Source: CAIQPV01 sp963719855 (lineage in GTDB: Bacteria > Pseudomonadota > Gammaproteobacteria > Burkholderiales > Gallionellaceae). From it: DNA of 64,000 nt. The notes beneath the pieces are model-generated. The model had not been told where the DNA came from. It worked only from the letters and a program-made list of their open reading frames with translations, and did no database searches. This document shows positions 8,795 through 15,985 of the stretch, piece by piece (positions within the stretch are counted from its first letter, which is position 1; each line of letters starts with the position of its first letter). The DNA lies in contig CAVRDK010000004.1 of the NCBI GenBank assembly GCA_963719855.1, forward strand, positions 744,001 to 808,000, written 5' to 3'. The translations under genes and the position numbers were made by a program.

Positions 8795-9732
8795 CGCAAT
8801 AAAGCCACGCCGTGCGCGCCATGCCGCCACGCCGTTTCCATATCTGAAGCGGACAACCCCCCCAGCGCATACACAGGAATCGATGCACCCGCCGCGATAA
8901 CCGCGAAGCTTTCCCAACCCAGATGCGGCGCACCCGGATGCGATAGCGTCGGCAGCACCGGGCTTAGCAAGACGAAATCGCAACCCAGTGCTTCGGCACG
9001 GCGCAACTCCTCTGTATTGTGACAAGAGGCTGCGCACCATTCCACTTCCGGACGTTCGCTAAACTCGACTAACTGCACGCCGGTGAGTTGCACCCCATCC
9101 GCCCCCACTTCCTGCGCCAACGCCACATCGCCGTTGAGTAACACCTTAGCGCCGTGCGTATGCGCCAACGCCACCACCCGCAAAGCCAGATCGCGCAATT
9201 CATCACGCGAGAGATGCTTCTCGCGCAACTGCACCAGCCGCAAACCATTATGTAGGGCGGCTTCCAGCCGCAGCATGAATTCCTCCTCGCCCAACTCTTG
9301 TACATTGCTGATGGCATATAGAGGCGGCAGGGATAGCGCGTGCAGGATGGGTGCGTTGGCGGGCAACAGCGGTGCAACGACAACATCTGAAGTACGTTGC
9401 CACGAAAACTCCTGTCCCTCATGCGGATGTAACTCACCGCTCCATGCCGCCACCCGAAAAAAATTTAGCCGCACCGTTGCATGTGGATAAGTGAACACGC
9501 GTGTCACCCACGGATACGCGGTTTGGACTGCTATGCCCAGTTCTTCGTGCAGTTCGCGCACCAGCGCATGGTAGGCGGTCTCGCCGGGTTCGACCTTGCC
9601 GCCTGGAAATTCCCAGTAGCCTGCCCAGATTTTATCGGGCGGGCGCTGGGCTAAGAGGAATGTTCCGTCGGGGCGTTGCAGGACTGCGGCGGCGACTTCG
9701 ACTATTTTGGTTTTTTCTATGGAATGGTTCAA
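8764..9732 (-). CDS. Fusion of Nudix hydrolase (MutT-like) and thiamine phosphate synthase-like domain
   Basis: A 322-residue protein. The N-terminal Nudix domain (about residues 8-135) contains a complete Nudix box, GKVEPGETAYHALVRELHEE, then LGI; its metal-binding glutamates are intact. The C-terminal part (about 140-320) is a TIM-barrel domain like ThiE/TenI, with LRLVQLREKHLS, VLLNGDVALA and a C-terminal ALGGLSASDM phosphate-binding loop. MutT-type domains remove oxidised dGTP from the nucleotide pool. Nudix-ThiE fusions of this sort occur in many beta- and gammaproteobacteria, often annotated as 'Nudix family hydrolase', and the role of the ThiE-like half is uncertain. It converges on yacG. 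Confidence 0.9.
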   Translation of the reverse strand: MNHSIEKTKIVEVAAAVLQRPDGTFLLAQRPPDKIWAGYWEFPGGKVEPGETAYHALVRELHEELGIAVQTAYPWVTRVFTYPHATVRLNFFRVAAWSGELHPHEGQEFSWQRTSDVVVAPLLPANAPILHALSLPPLYAISNVQELGEEEFMLRLEAALHNGLRLVQLREKHLSRDELRDLALRVVALAHTHGAKVLLNGDVALAQEVGADGVQLTGVQLVEFSERPEVEWCAASCHNTEELRRAEALGCDFVLLSPVLPTLSHPGAPHLGWESFAVIAAGASIPVYALGGLSASDMETAWRHGAHGVALLRQAWPERSSD

Positions 9733-9766
9733 CGTGGTTTCTCAAGTTTTCAGCTCTTGTTGAGCT

Positions 9767-9980
9767 TGCCGGGGGTAGCCCGGCGGCTAGTCACTTTTCT
9801 TGTCTTGCCAAGAAAAGTAACCCAAAGAAGGCGTTCCCAATCCGCCACCTCTTCGAGGTTCCCTGCGTTGCTCGTCTGGACAGGCTTCCTCATAAACTCG
9901 CACGATCCGCTACGCGGCCACGTGCTCAAACATATTCGTCAGAATTCCCTGACCAGCCTCCGCTACTCGGTGGCGGATGA
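9767..9980. repeat. Dispersed repeat, copy A (about 210 bp)
   Basis: The segment beginning GCCGGGGGTAGCCCGGCGGC and ending near GGTGGCGGA recurs in inverted orientation as copy B, which is split between 10812-10990 and 17506-17553. Aligned over their length, the copies differ at only a few positions (for example one base near 9835). The segment is open in more than one frame but looks like a non-coding dispersed repeat. It fills most of the 307-bp gap between the Nudix-ThiE gene and the next gene. Confidence 0.85.
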
Positions 9981-10014
9981 GGGGAAAAACAGCGAAAAAC
10001 AAAACCTTTGATTC

Positions 10015-10043
10015 GTAGAGTGGGCACAAAACGCCCACTCTAC
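10015..10043. terminator. 11-bp perfect hairpin overlapping the stop codon of the membrane-protein gene
   Basis: GTAGAGTGGGC (10015-10025) pairs perfectly with 10033-10043 around a 7-base loop. It sits at the 3' end of the minus-strand gene and includes its stop codon (10040-10042). No clear T run follows on either side, so it may be a weak terminator or just a palindromic repeat. Confidence 0.5.
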
Positions 10044-10762
10044 AGAACTAGCTTGATGCCGTCATAAATGAAGTTAGCCACGATATTGATGATCAATGCC
10101 GTAACCGTTGTAATTAATAGCGCAGTAAGCGGCCGTGCCTTTATAAAATCCACCATCCGATAATACCGCTGCTTCTTAATTCTCTTTAATTCCTTCTCGG
10201 CAGTTGCGAGAAATTCTCTGGGTATCTGTCCGCTCATAATTCTTGCCTTGCATGGCTCACAAATTATTGGGCGCGCAGTTGAAAATATGATGTCAGCCTT
10301 GTTTGCCGCAAGGTCATATAGGCAACAGCGAGTTTCATCGTGAACGAGCGCGGTAGCATTGGCCGATATTGTTCTACCGCTTTCCCAATAAATAGCGGAA
10401 ACCTCATAAATAATTCTAATTATGAAGTTCTCCAGTGCCAGATTTGAATAATGAAGTATTTCGGCAGTTTCATACAAAGACAGAACGCCAACGTTATCTG
10501 CTAGTGGGCGAAGATAGTAGTTATCCTCCAACCGAGCGTTAATAATTCCTATCGTAAAGTCATAATCTGCGTCAGCAGCTATAAGCTCACTCAGTTGAGT
10601 ATCTAAATAAGACCAGTCATCTCCGTCTGAATTAGGTAAGATTTGAATTTGATCAACATGATGCGCCTCAAATATTTCTGATCTCCAATTTTCAATGTTT
10701 GAAAAATTTACGGGATATTTCAGGTTGCCAAGCGTCACAAGTTTTACTTTGATCTTTCTCAC
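10040..10762 (-). CDS. Unrecognised tail-anchored protein with His/Cys metal-site candidates
   Basis: About 240 residues from a GTG at 10760-10762, chosen because a GGGAGG ribosome site lies five bases upstream. An alternative TTG at 10777 would put that site inside the gene. I do not recognise a family. Visible features are an acidic N-terminal half, a central HDETRCCLYD motif (His about 141, Cys 146-147), a CEPC pair at about 168-171 and one strong transmembrane segment at about 211-231 close to the C-terminus. The His/Cys/CxxC spacing suggests zinc binding, perhaps a metallopeptidase-like fold, but this is inference. The gene is more AT-rich than its neighbours and lies exactly between two inverted copies of a repeat, which suggests acquisition. 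The tail anchor implies a membrane-attached cytoplasmic domain. Confidence 0.65.
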   Translation of the reverse strand: MRKIKVKLVTLGNLKYPVNFSNIENWRSEIFEAHHVDQIQILPNSDGDDWSYLDTQLSELIAADADYDFTIGIINARLEDNYYLRPLADNVGVLSLYETAEILHYSNLALENFIIRIIYEVSAIYWESGRTISANATALVHDETRCCLYDLAANKADIIFSTARPIICEPCKARIMSGQIPREFLATAEKELKRIKKQRYYRMVDFIKARPLTALLITTVTALIINIVANFIYDGIKLVL

Positions 10763-10811
10763 GCCAACCTCCCACAAATTTTAAATGATATTTCCATAGC
10801 GCACCTCCACT

Positions 10812-10990
10812 TTCCCCTGTTCCGCCACCGAGTAGCGGAGGCTGGTCAGGGAATTCTGACGAATATGTTTGAGCACGTGGCCGCGTAGCGGATCGTGCGA
10901 GTTTATGAGGAAGCCTGTCCAGACGAGCAACGCAGGGAACCTCGAAGAGGTGGCGGATTGGGGACGCCTTCTTTGGGTTACTTTTCTTGG
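10812..10990. repeat. Dispersed repeat, copy B, inner part (inverted relative to copy A)
   Basis: This is the reverse complement of most of copy A (9767-9980). The match stops abruptly at 10990, where the transposon terminal repeat begins, and resumes at 17506 directly after the other end. Copy A therefore serves as an intact empty-site reference for the insertion. Together with the first 90 bases inside the transposon it accounts for the gap between the tail-anchored gene and the next gene. Confidence 0.88.
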
Positions 10991-11015
10991 CGGAATTATG
11001 TAGCAGCCGCACAAA
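10991..11015. repeat. Left terminal inverted repeat of the IS1595-family transposon
   Basis: Twenty-five bases identical to the reverse complement of 17481-17505. Immediately to the left is the 8-bp target duplication TTTCTTGG (10983-10990). Confidence 0.93.
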
Positions 11016-11051
11016 CAATTAACAATCAATATGTTAACGCGGCATTACAAA

Positions 11052-11083
11052 CTAATAGCGCTCATTAAATTGAGCGCTATTAG
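11052..11083 (-). terminator. Terminator-like hairpin at the end of the cargo operon
   Basis: CTAATAGCGCTCA (11052-11064) pairs perfectly with 11071-11083 around the loop TTAAAT. On the minus strand the stem is followed by TTTGT. It overlaps the stop codon of the last cargo gene (11080-11082) and is the likely end of the restriction-modification operon. Confidence 0.7.
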
Positions 11084-11301
11084 AATCTGTCGCGGTTGTG
11101 ATCGTTCGACAAAAAGACCGGCGAGATTAAACCGTTAGATTGGGGCTGGCCGTTGACGCGAGCCATGAAGTCCTGATTGGCGACTTCGGCCTGATTGACG
11201 CCGGATCGCTTGCCCCTGCCTTTATGCTTCGGCATCTTCCAGATAATCGCTACCAAGACCCCCAAAACAGGCAATGCGATAAGAAAAATAAGGGTGTCCA
11301 T
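11080..11301 (-). CDS. Small single-pass membrane protein (73 aa), unknown
   Basis: The N-terminus, MDTLIFLIALPVLGVLVAII, is one hydrophobic transmembrane helix (about residues 3-21). A basic stretch, KMPKHKGRGKR, follows and would keep the soluble tail in the cytoplasm. The remaining 40 residues are polar with no recognised motif. It is the last gene of the transposon's minus-strand cargo operon, 12 bp after the VbhA-like gene, and ends in a hairpin. The function is unknown; a membrane partner of the preceding small protein is possible but unproven. Confidence 0.6.
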   Translation of the reverse strand: MDTLIFLIALPVLGVLVAIIWKMPKHKGRGKRSGVNQAEVANQDFMARVNGQPQSNGLISPVFLSNDHNRDRF

Positions 11302-11313
11302 GTTTTATCCTCG

Positions 11314-11532
11314 CTAGATAGTTTGTGCGGGTGGTTTCTGATCTTCTTCTTGCCGAAATTTACGACCCAAGGCTGCACCCCAGTCCAGCATATCATCCAT
11401 AGTGATTTCGCCTTCGATATAGCGGCGTTGAAGCTCCAGCATCTCGGTACTCATCTCGAAGCCTGACAGACGCATACTGGCATTGGTCTGTTCGATATTG
11501 TATCGGCGCTGTTCCTTGGTGGTGGCATTCAT
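11314..11532 (-). CDS. VbhA-like antitoxin-family small protein (72 aa), no Fic partner
   Basis: The core NIEQTNASMRLSGFEMS followed by LELQRRYIEGEITMDDML resembles the VbhA antitoxin domain: a helix with a polar S/T-x-x-x-E-G inhibition motif, then a segment ending in Y-x-x-GEI. VbhA proteins normally block AMPylation by a Fic toxin encoded next door. Here no Fic gene is present, and the expected inhibitory glutamate is Ser (S-M-R-L-S-G). It may be an orphan regulator rather than a working Fic inhibitor. It lies 32 bp after vsr in the cargo operon. Confidence 0.6.
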   Translation of the reverse strand: MNATTKEQRRYNIEQTNASMRLSGFEMSTEMLELQRRYIEGEITMDDMLDWGAALGRKFRQEEDQKPPAQTI

Positions 11533-11564
11533 GATGCTGCCCCTAAAAATATGGCAAAATTACC

Positions 11565-11975
11565 TTACTGTGACATGAAATGGTTGATACGTGCTGCCAC
11601 TGCTCTGCTATTTTGTAACTCGCATTCCCAAACCACTAGCACTCGCCAGCCAAGTGATTCAAGGGTTGCCTGCTGTGCGTGATCGCGCTGGTGATTGCGC
11701 TCAATTTTAGAAAGCCAGTAATCTGTTCTGCTCTTGGGCTTCCTAATCCCTTCCTTGCATTCATGCCCGTGCCAGAAGCACCCATGCACAAAAATTGCCA
11801 GTTTGCGGCCAATCCAGGCCAGATCAGGTTTGCCGGGAATATCTTTCCGGTGAATCCGGTAGCCAGTGAAACCTAGAGAACGTACAAGTTTTCTGACAAC
11901 CAGTTCTGGCTTCGTATCCTTACTGCGAATCCGGCGCATATTCTCGGATCGGCGTAATGGATCAAGATTATCCAT
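11565..11975 (-). CDS. vsr: Very short patch repair endonuclease Vsr
   Basis: A 136-residue protein starting MDNLDPLRRSENMRRIRSKD, the standard Vsr opening. Catalytic and zinc-site motifs are present: TKPELVVRK, the GKPDL aspartate region, and FVHGCFWHGHEC with zinc histidines and cysteine. Vsr nicks next to T in T:G mismatches made by deamination of 5-methylcytosine and is the usual companion of C5 cytosine methyltransferases. The frame extends 22 codons further upstream, but the ATG at 11975 fits the family. It appears intact although the methyltransferase and endonuclease beside it are broken. Confidence 0.95.
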   Translation of the reverse strand: MDNLDPLRRSENMRRIRSKDTKPELVVRKLVRSLGFTGYRIHRKDIPGKPDLAWIGRKLAIFVHGCFWHGHECKEGIRKPKSRTDYWLSKIERNHQRDHAQQATLESLGWRVLVVWECELQNSRAVAARINHFMSQ

Positions 11976-11989
11976 TGGCAACGTGTATG

Positions 11990-12358
11990 CTAATGGAGCG
12001 GCAAAGCGGTCTGGCTGATCAAGCACGGCTCCATAAAGCAATCCAGAAATCCCTCATTGACTGCTTTGTTTGTCAGCTTGCGTTTTTGACATAGCGCATA
12101 AAGCTCATCAACTGCCGAGTACGGAAAAAACATTGTTTGTAGATCATGAAACTGAGGCTCGTTGGCTTCTTTTAGAACCTTGGCTCTATCTTCATCAGGA
12201 GCAACTATAACCCATCTTGTTTGGAACGGCGGCAACTGGTCTTTTAACCGTTTCATCCGTGCCAAGCCAGAAACAACGCCAGTGCTGTGCTCGACCTCCA
12301 TTACAGCAGGCATAAATTTACCGTTTCTGAACCAAATACAATCTATATGAGTCGCGGC
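11990..12358 (-). pseudogene. C-terminal fragment of a type II restriction endonuclease
   Basis: The frame is open from the IS21 border (12358) to a stop at 11990, leaving 122 residues without a native start. It contains THIDCIWF and MEVEHSTGVVSGLARM, in which the D...E-x-E pattern looks like a PD-(D/E)xK nuclease core, then RWVIVAPDEDRAKV. An internal ATG at 12311-12313 exists, but the protein would lack the conserved THIDCIWF strand. The position between the methyltransferase remnant and vsr fits a restriction enzyme cognate to that methyltransferase. The N-terminal part is missing, not merely displaced by IS21. The exact endonuclease family was not identified. Confidence 0.7.
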
Positions 12359-12432
12359 TGAGTTTTTGCGTTTAAATCTGACCCGGGTGTTGCATCGAAT
12401 TTTGACCCACCCTAAGTTTATATCTTAACGGT

Positions 12433-13209
12433 TCAGGTTGTGGATAGTTTTCTGGTTTTGCCCCCCTTTCCAGTTTGAGTCGAGCTGTTCTTAAAACGGT
12501 AACTATCGTTGCCGGTCTCAATGATGTGGCAGTGATGGGTAAGCCTGTCCAATAGTGCCGTCGTCATCTTTGGATCCCCAAACACGTTGCCCCATTCTGC
12601 AAAGCTCAGGTTGGTCGTTATCACAAGGCTTGTTCGCTCATAGAGCTTGCCGATGAAGTGAAACAGCAAAGCACCGCCTGCCTGGCTGAACGGCAAGTAG
12701 CCCAGTTCATCCAGAATCACCAAGTCGGCATACATCATTCGGCTGGCAAGTTGCCCCTGCTTGCCAGCGGCCTTCTCGAGTTCCAGCGTATTGACCAGTT
12801 CGATGGTCGAGAAGAAGCGCACCCGGCGGTGCTGATGCTGCACGGCCTGCACACCCAATGCAGTGGCAAGGTGTGTCTTGCCTGTGCCGGGGCCACCGAC
12901 CAGCACTACGTTGTGCGCCTGATCCAGAAACTCACAGCGATGCAATTGGCGAATCAGTGCCTCATTCGCCTCGCTCTGGCTAAAGTCGAAGCTCGCCAGG
13001 TCGCGGTAGGCCGGGAACCTGGCTGCCTTCATCTGGTAGCCGATAGAGCGTACCTCACGCTCAGCCATCTCCGCTTTGATTAGAGTTCCCAGCATCTCCT
13101 GCGCATTCTGGTATGCAGGCGAATTCTGCCTGGCCAGTTCGTCGACGGCTTGCGCCATACCGTACAACTTGATCGCCTTGAGCGAGGTCATCATAGCTTC
13201 ATGCTGCAT
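12433..13209 (-). CDS. istB: IS21 transposition helper ATPase IstB
   Basis: An AAA+ ATPase of about 258 residues with Walker A GGPGTGKTHLATALG and Walker B LVILDELGYLPFS. IstB assembles on target DNA and activates the IstA transposase. The start at 13209 is preferred because GGGAGG lies just upstream and it gives the common MQHEAMMTSLKAI N-terminus. The frame is open for 12 more codons. It overlaps the 3' end of istA by 11 bases, indicating translational coupling. Confidence 0.93.
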   Translation of the reverse strand: MQHEAMMTSLKAIKLYGMAQAVDELARQNSPAYQNAQEMLGTLIKAEMAEREVRSIGYQMKAARFPAYRDLASFDFSQSEANEALIRQLHRCEFLDQAHNVVLVGGPGTGKTHLATALGVQAVQHQHRRVRFFSTIELVNTLELEKAAGKQGQLASRMMYADLVILDELGYLPFSQAGGALLFHFIGKLYERTSLVITTNLSFAEWGNVFGDPKMTTALLDRLTHHCHIIETGNDSYRFKNSSTQTGKGGKTRKLSTT

Positions 13210-14716
13210 GGCGCACCTCCCGTAGCTCATCATAGCGACTGACATTAGCCTGCGGTTCGACCATCAGCGTCAGCGGAGTATCAATGGGAGCTGGTGGTGC
13301 GGGCTCAATCAGCCGTTTGAGAAGATTGAGCACATGCTGCTTGGATGGCACACCGGCCTCCAAGGCCAACTCGACCGCCGCCAGCACCGCTGACTCATCA
13401 TGTTGTAGAACCAGCGCCAGTATCTCAACCATCTCCCGATCACCGCCTTGGCGCTTGAGCAGAATGGCCTGCAATCGCTTGAAGGCATCAGGCAGCTCGG
13501 TGAACGGCGCACCATTGCGCAATGCGCCGGGTTTGCGCTGTAATACGCTCAGGTAATGGCGCCAGTCATAAATGGTTCGCCCAATTGCAGGATTGCGTTG
13601 AATCAGCCGTGCATGTTCGGCAATAACCTGTGCCTCGGCCACAAACACCAGCCGGTCGGCATACACTCGAAGGCTGATCGGACGGTTGGCATAGGAGGCT
13701 GGTACGCTATAGCGGTTGCGTTCGAACGTGACCAGACAGGTCGGCGATACACGTTTGATATGTTCCACAAATCCGTCGAACGGACAGGGCAGCGCCATCA
13801 GGTAAGGGCGTTCGGCAGCATAAACATCGGCAACGCTGCGGTCAGGCTGCTCAGGATGGGTAATCTCGCTCCAGAGTGATACACACCGCTGTTGCAACCA
13901 ATCATTGAGTTCAGCCAAACTGCCGAATGTTGGTAACTGGTTCCATATGCGGTGACGTGAATCCCGTACGTTCTTCTCAACTTGCCCCTTCTCCCAGCCG
14001 GATGCAGGATTACAGAACTCGGCATCGTACAGGTGGTGGCTCACCATGGCAGTGAAACGGATGTTGACATCACGCTGCTTGCCGCGTTTTACCTTATCCA
14101 CGGCAGTCTTCATGTTGTCGTAGATGCCACGGGCAGGCACACCACCAAAGGTTGCGAAGGCATGGTTATGAGCATCGAACAGCATCTCGTGCGTCTGAAG
14201 CGGATAGGCACGCAAGAAGAATGCTCGGCTGTGGCTGAGCTTGAAGTGCGCAACTTGCAACTTGGTTCGTTCACCTGCTATGACCGCCCAGTCCTCGCTC
14301 CAGTCGAACTGAAATGCTTCTCCTGGTGCAAAAGTAAGTGGGATGAATGTGCCGCGACCAGCGGTCTTGGCCAGTTCCTGCTGCTCTTGCCGCCATCGCT
14401 TGGCAAAGGCTGCAACTCGGTCATAGGAACCGGTAAAGCCCAACTGCACCAAGTCTCGGTAAAGTTGTTTGAGACTACGTTTCTGTTTGCGTCCCTTGCT
14501 GGCCTCTGTCTTTAGCCATGCCGCCAGTTTGGCAGCATAGTCATCCAGCTTGCTCGGGGTCTTGCGTTTAGGATAATTCGGCTCAACAACTTCGTTGGAC
14601 AAATACTTCCTGATGGTATTTCGAGCGATTCCGGTCTTGCGGACTATCTCTCGAATCGGCATGTTATCGCGTAAATGCCAACGCCTGATGCTGCTTAATA
14701 TCGCCACGTTGATCAC
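13199..14716 (-). CDS. istA: IS21 transposase IstA
   Basis: A 505-residue protein with an N-terminal helix-turn-helix (MPIREIVRKTGIARNTIRKYL) and an integrase-type DDE core: FQFDWSEDW, GIYDNMKTAV and GWEKGQVEKNVR supply the D, D and E. It catalyses cut and strand transfer with IstB. It appears intact, so the element could still be mobile. Confidence 0.95.
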   Translation of the reverse strand: MINVAILSSIRRWHLRDNMPIREIVRKTGIARNTIRKYLSNEVVEPNYPKRKTPSKLDDYAAKLAAWLKTEASKGRKQKRSLKQLYRDLVQLGFTGSYDRVAAFAKRWRQEQQELAKTAGRGTFIPLTFAPGEAFQFDWSEDWAVIAGERTKLQVAHFKLSHSRAFFLRAYPLQTHEMLFDAHNHAFATFGGVPARGIYDNMKTAVDKVKRGKQRDVNIRFTAMVSHHLYDAEFCNPASGWEKGQVEKNVRDSRHRIWNQLPTFGSLAELNDWLQQRCVSLWSEITHPEQPDRSVADVYAAERPYLMALPCPFDGFVEHIKRVSPTCLVTFERNRYSVPASYANRPISLRVYADRLVFVAEAQVIAEHARLIQRNPAIGRTIYDWRHYLSVLQRKPGALRNGAPFTELPDAFKRLQAILLKRQGGDREMVEILALVLQHDESAVLAAVELALEAGVPSKQHVLNLLKRLIEPAPPAPIDTPLTLMVEPQANVSRYDELREVRHAA

Positions 14717-14823
14717 TCCTGTTTACTCCCGCTCAAATATTGAGCAGGACAGTATCTATATGTGGGTCAAATTTGGATGCAATTTATTGCATTAGGTGGG
14801 TCAAATTTATGTGCAAAAACTCA

Positions 14824-15551
14824 CCGTTCTTACCATGCTGCCCGCGATTTTTCCCGCCAACAGAAAAATCAGGGCACGGTGGCCCTCCAATGAAACCAAC
14901 AAGCTGCTTATCATTTTTTGCTGCGTTGACTAGGCTGCTTAGATGTTTCGCTTCCTTGCCAGTCAGGCAGCATTCAATGTCACCCTCAAAGTACCCGTGA
15001 AGCGGCTGCGGGGTGCCCATTTTCTGCCTGGAATATTTGTATGCATCGAGAAACGGCTTATGGACTTCATTGACGTAGCCAATTTCAAAGCCTGCTTTTT
15101 CAAATCCTAAATCTAAAAATCCCGCGCCCGAAAAAAAGGAAAAGATTAGCGGGGTGACGCGATTACGATCACCATTTATTTTTAGTTTTTTGGAGGAATT
15201 GCGGGAACTATTTAGTTCTGGCGCGGTCTTTTTCTGCGGACTGCGGACTGCGGACTGCGGACTGCGGACTGCGGACTGCGGACTGCGGACTGCGGACTGC
15301 GGACTGCGGACTGCGGACTGCGGACTGCGGACTGCGGACTGCGGACTGCGGACTGCGGACTGCGGACTGCGGACTGCGGACTGCGGACTGCGGACTGCGG
15401 ACTGCGGACTGCGGACTGCGGACTGCGGACTGCGGACTGCGGACTGCGGACTGCGGACTGCGGACTGCGGACTGCGGACTGCGGACTGCGGACTGCGGAC
15501 TGCGGACTGCGGACTGCGGACTGCGGACTGCGGACTGCGGAGGTTGGTCAT
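14824..15551 (-). pseudogene. Truncated C5 cytosine DNA methyltransferase with a heptanucleotide-repeat 5' end
   Basis: After the repeat-encoded leader (about residues 5-106) the sequence enters a C5 methyltransferase: motif I FSFFSGAGFLDLGFE (about residue 138) and catalytic motif IV GGPPCPDFSVGGKNRG (about 224). It is then cut by IS21 after GKNG. Motifs VI-X are missing, so this copy cannot methylate DNA. The only in-frame ATG is at 15549-15551, upstream of the repeat; between the repeat and motif I there is no ATG, GTG or TTG in frame, and an in-frame TGA precedes the ATG. Translation must therefore cross the repeat. The operon partners are the DUF6471 gene upstream and the endonuclease remnant and vsr downstream. 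Confidence 0.85.
15234..15541. repeat. 44 perfect tandem copies of a 7-bp unit inside the methyltransferase 5' end
   Basis: The unit is CTGCGGA on the plus strand. The tract is exactly 308 bp, 44 copies with no mismatch seen. Because 7 is not a multiple of 3, loss or gain of one unit shifts the downstream frame, while changes of three keep it. Three units encode RSPQSAV in every minus-strand frame, and no stop occurs within the repeat in either direction. The copy number in an assembly may be inexact. Confidence 0.97.
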
Positions 15552-15626
15552 ATTCTGTTTCTGCCCTTCGATATTAGCGGATCACATTTTTTGTGACTCC
15601 CGGTTGGAATTCTAGTCGTAATTTCT

Positions 15627-15860
15627 TTAATCCAAGCGAATTTCTTTCGCTTCCATCGCCTTGAAGCACTGCAAAGCAAAGACAAAGCTGAATGATCCCC
15701 GGTTGAGCTTGGTGTTGACGGTATTGTAGTTCTCATCCACGCCAATGGCATTGAGCTTTGCAACCAGCATATCGTAGCTGATCCCCCGGCGCGTCAGTTC
15801 GGCTTTGAGCATGTTTTTGGCATGCTTTTTCCATTCCTCTTCATCCATATTCGGCACCAT
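15627..15860 (-). CDS. DUF6471-type small protein, possible regulator of the restriction-modification operon
   Basis: About 77 residues from the ATG at 15860; a second ATG at 15848 is also possible. The pattern WKKHAKNMLKAELTRRGISY, then LAKLNAIGV-like spacing and KLNRGSFSFVFALQCFKAM, matches the DUF6471 domain, a small helical domain that resembles a phage-repressor helix-turn-helix. It is the first gene of the minus-strand cargo operon, 75 bp upstream of the methyltransferase start and divergent from the transposase. That is where a controller protein would sit. DNA binding is inferred. Confidence 0.7.
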   Translation of the reverse strand: MVPNMDEEEWKKHAKNMLKAELTRRGISYDMLVAKLNAIGVDENYNTVNTKLNRGSFSFVFALQCFKAMEAKEIRLD

Positions 15861-15902
15861 TATTAGCAATAACAGAATAAATATAATTCATTTATATGTG
15901 AT

Positions 15903-15965
15903 ATGTCAAATACGTGATAAATATCTTGCATTTGTGTTTTGTATTCGATATAATCATGTCAAATA
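15903..15965 (+). promoter_or_regulatory. Transposase promoter flanked by a 10-bp direct repeat
   Basis: A perfect -10 TATAAT (15949-15954) lies 17 bases after TTGCAT (15926-15931). The decamer ATGTCAAATA occurs at 15903-15912 and again at 15956-15965, just outside the two promoter boxes. This spacing suits an operator pair, for the DUF6471 protein or the transposase. The same 125-bp AT-rich gap must hold the promoter of the divergent cargo operon. Confidence 0.6.
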
Positions 15966-15985
15966 TGAAATAAGCGAGGTTTGCC

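Larger units (their letters stand above)
12359..14823. mobile_element. IS21-family insertion sequence nested in the IS1595 transposon
   Basis: It contains istA and istB in the normal order. Both ends carry inverted TGAGTTTTTGC segments (left from 12359, right ending CA at 14823) and repeated internal copies of a GGGTCAAATTT-type motif, typical of IS21 multiple terminal repeats. No direct target duplication was found (left flank GTCGCGGC, right flank CCGTTCTT). The flanking gene pieces do not rejoin: the left flank is the end of the endonuclease gene and the right flank is the middle of the methyltransferase gene. Insertion was therefore followed or accompanied by a deletion. The end coordinates may be off by some bases. 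Confidence 0.85.

Noticed and set aside
9767..9980. Open frames inside repeat copy A as protein genes
   Set aside because: The same sequence recurs inverted as copy B, is open in more than one frame, and lacks a ribosome site or recognisable domain.
12351..14831. Target-site duplication around IS21
   Set aside because: The flanks GTCGCGGC and CCGTTCTT do not match, and the interrupted genes are different, so no duplication can be claimed.
15234..15541. CRISPR-like tandem array
   Set aside because: The unit is 7 bp with no spacers, and no cas genes are present.
15154..15615. A 153-codon open frame on the plus strand made largely of the heptanucleotide tract
   Set aside because: The repeat has no stop in any frame on either strand, so the frame is a by-product of the tract. 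The minus strand carries the methyltransferase motifs.
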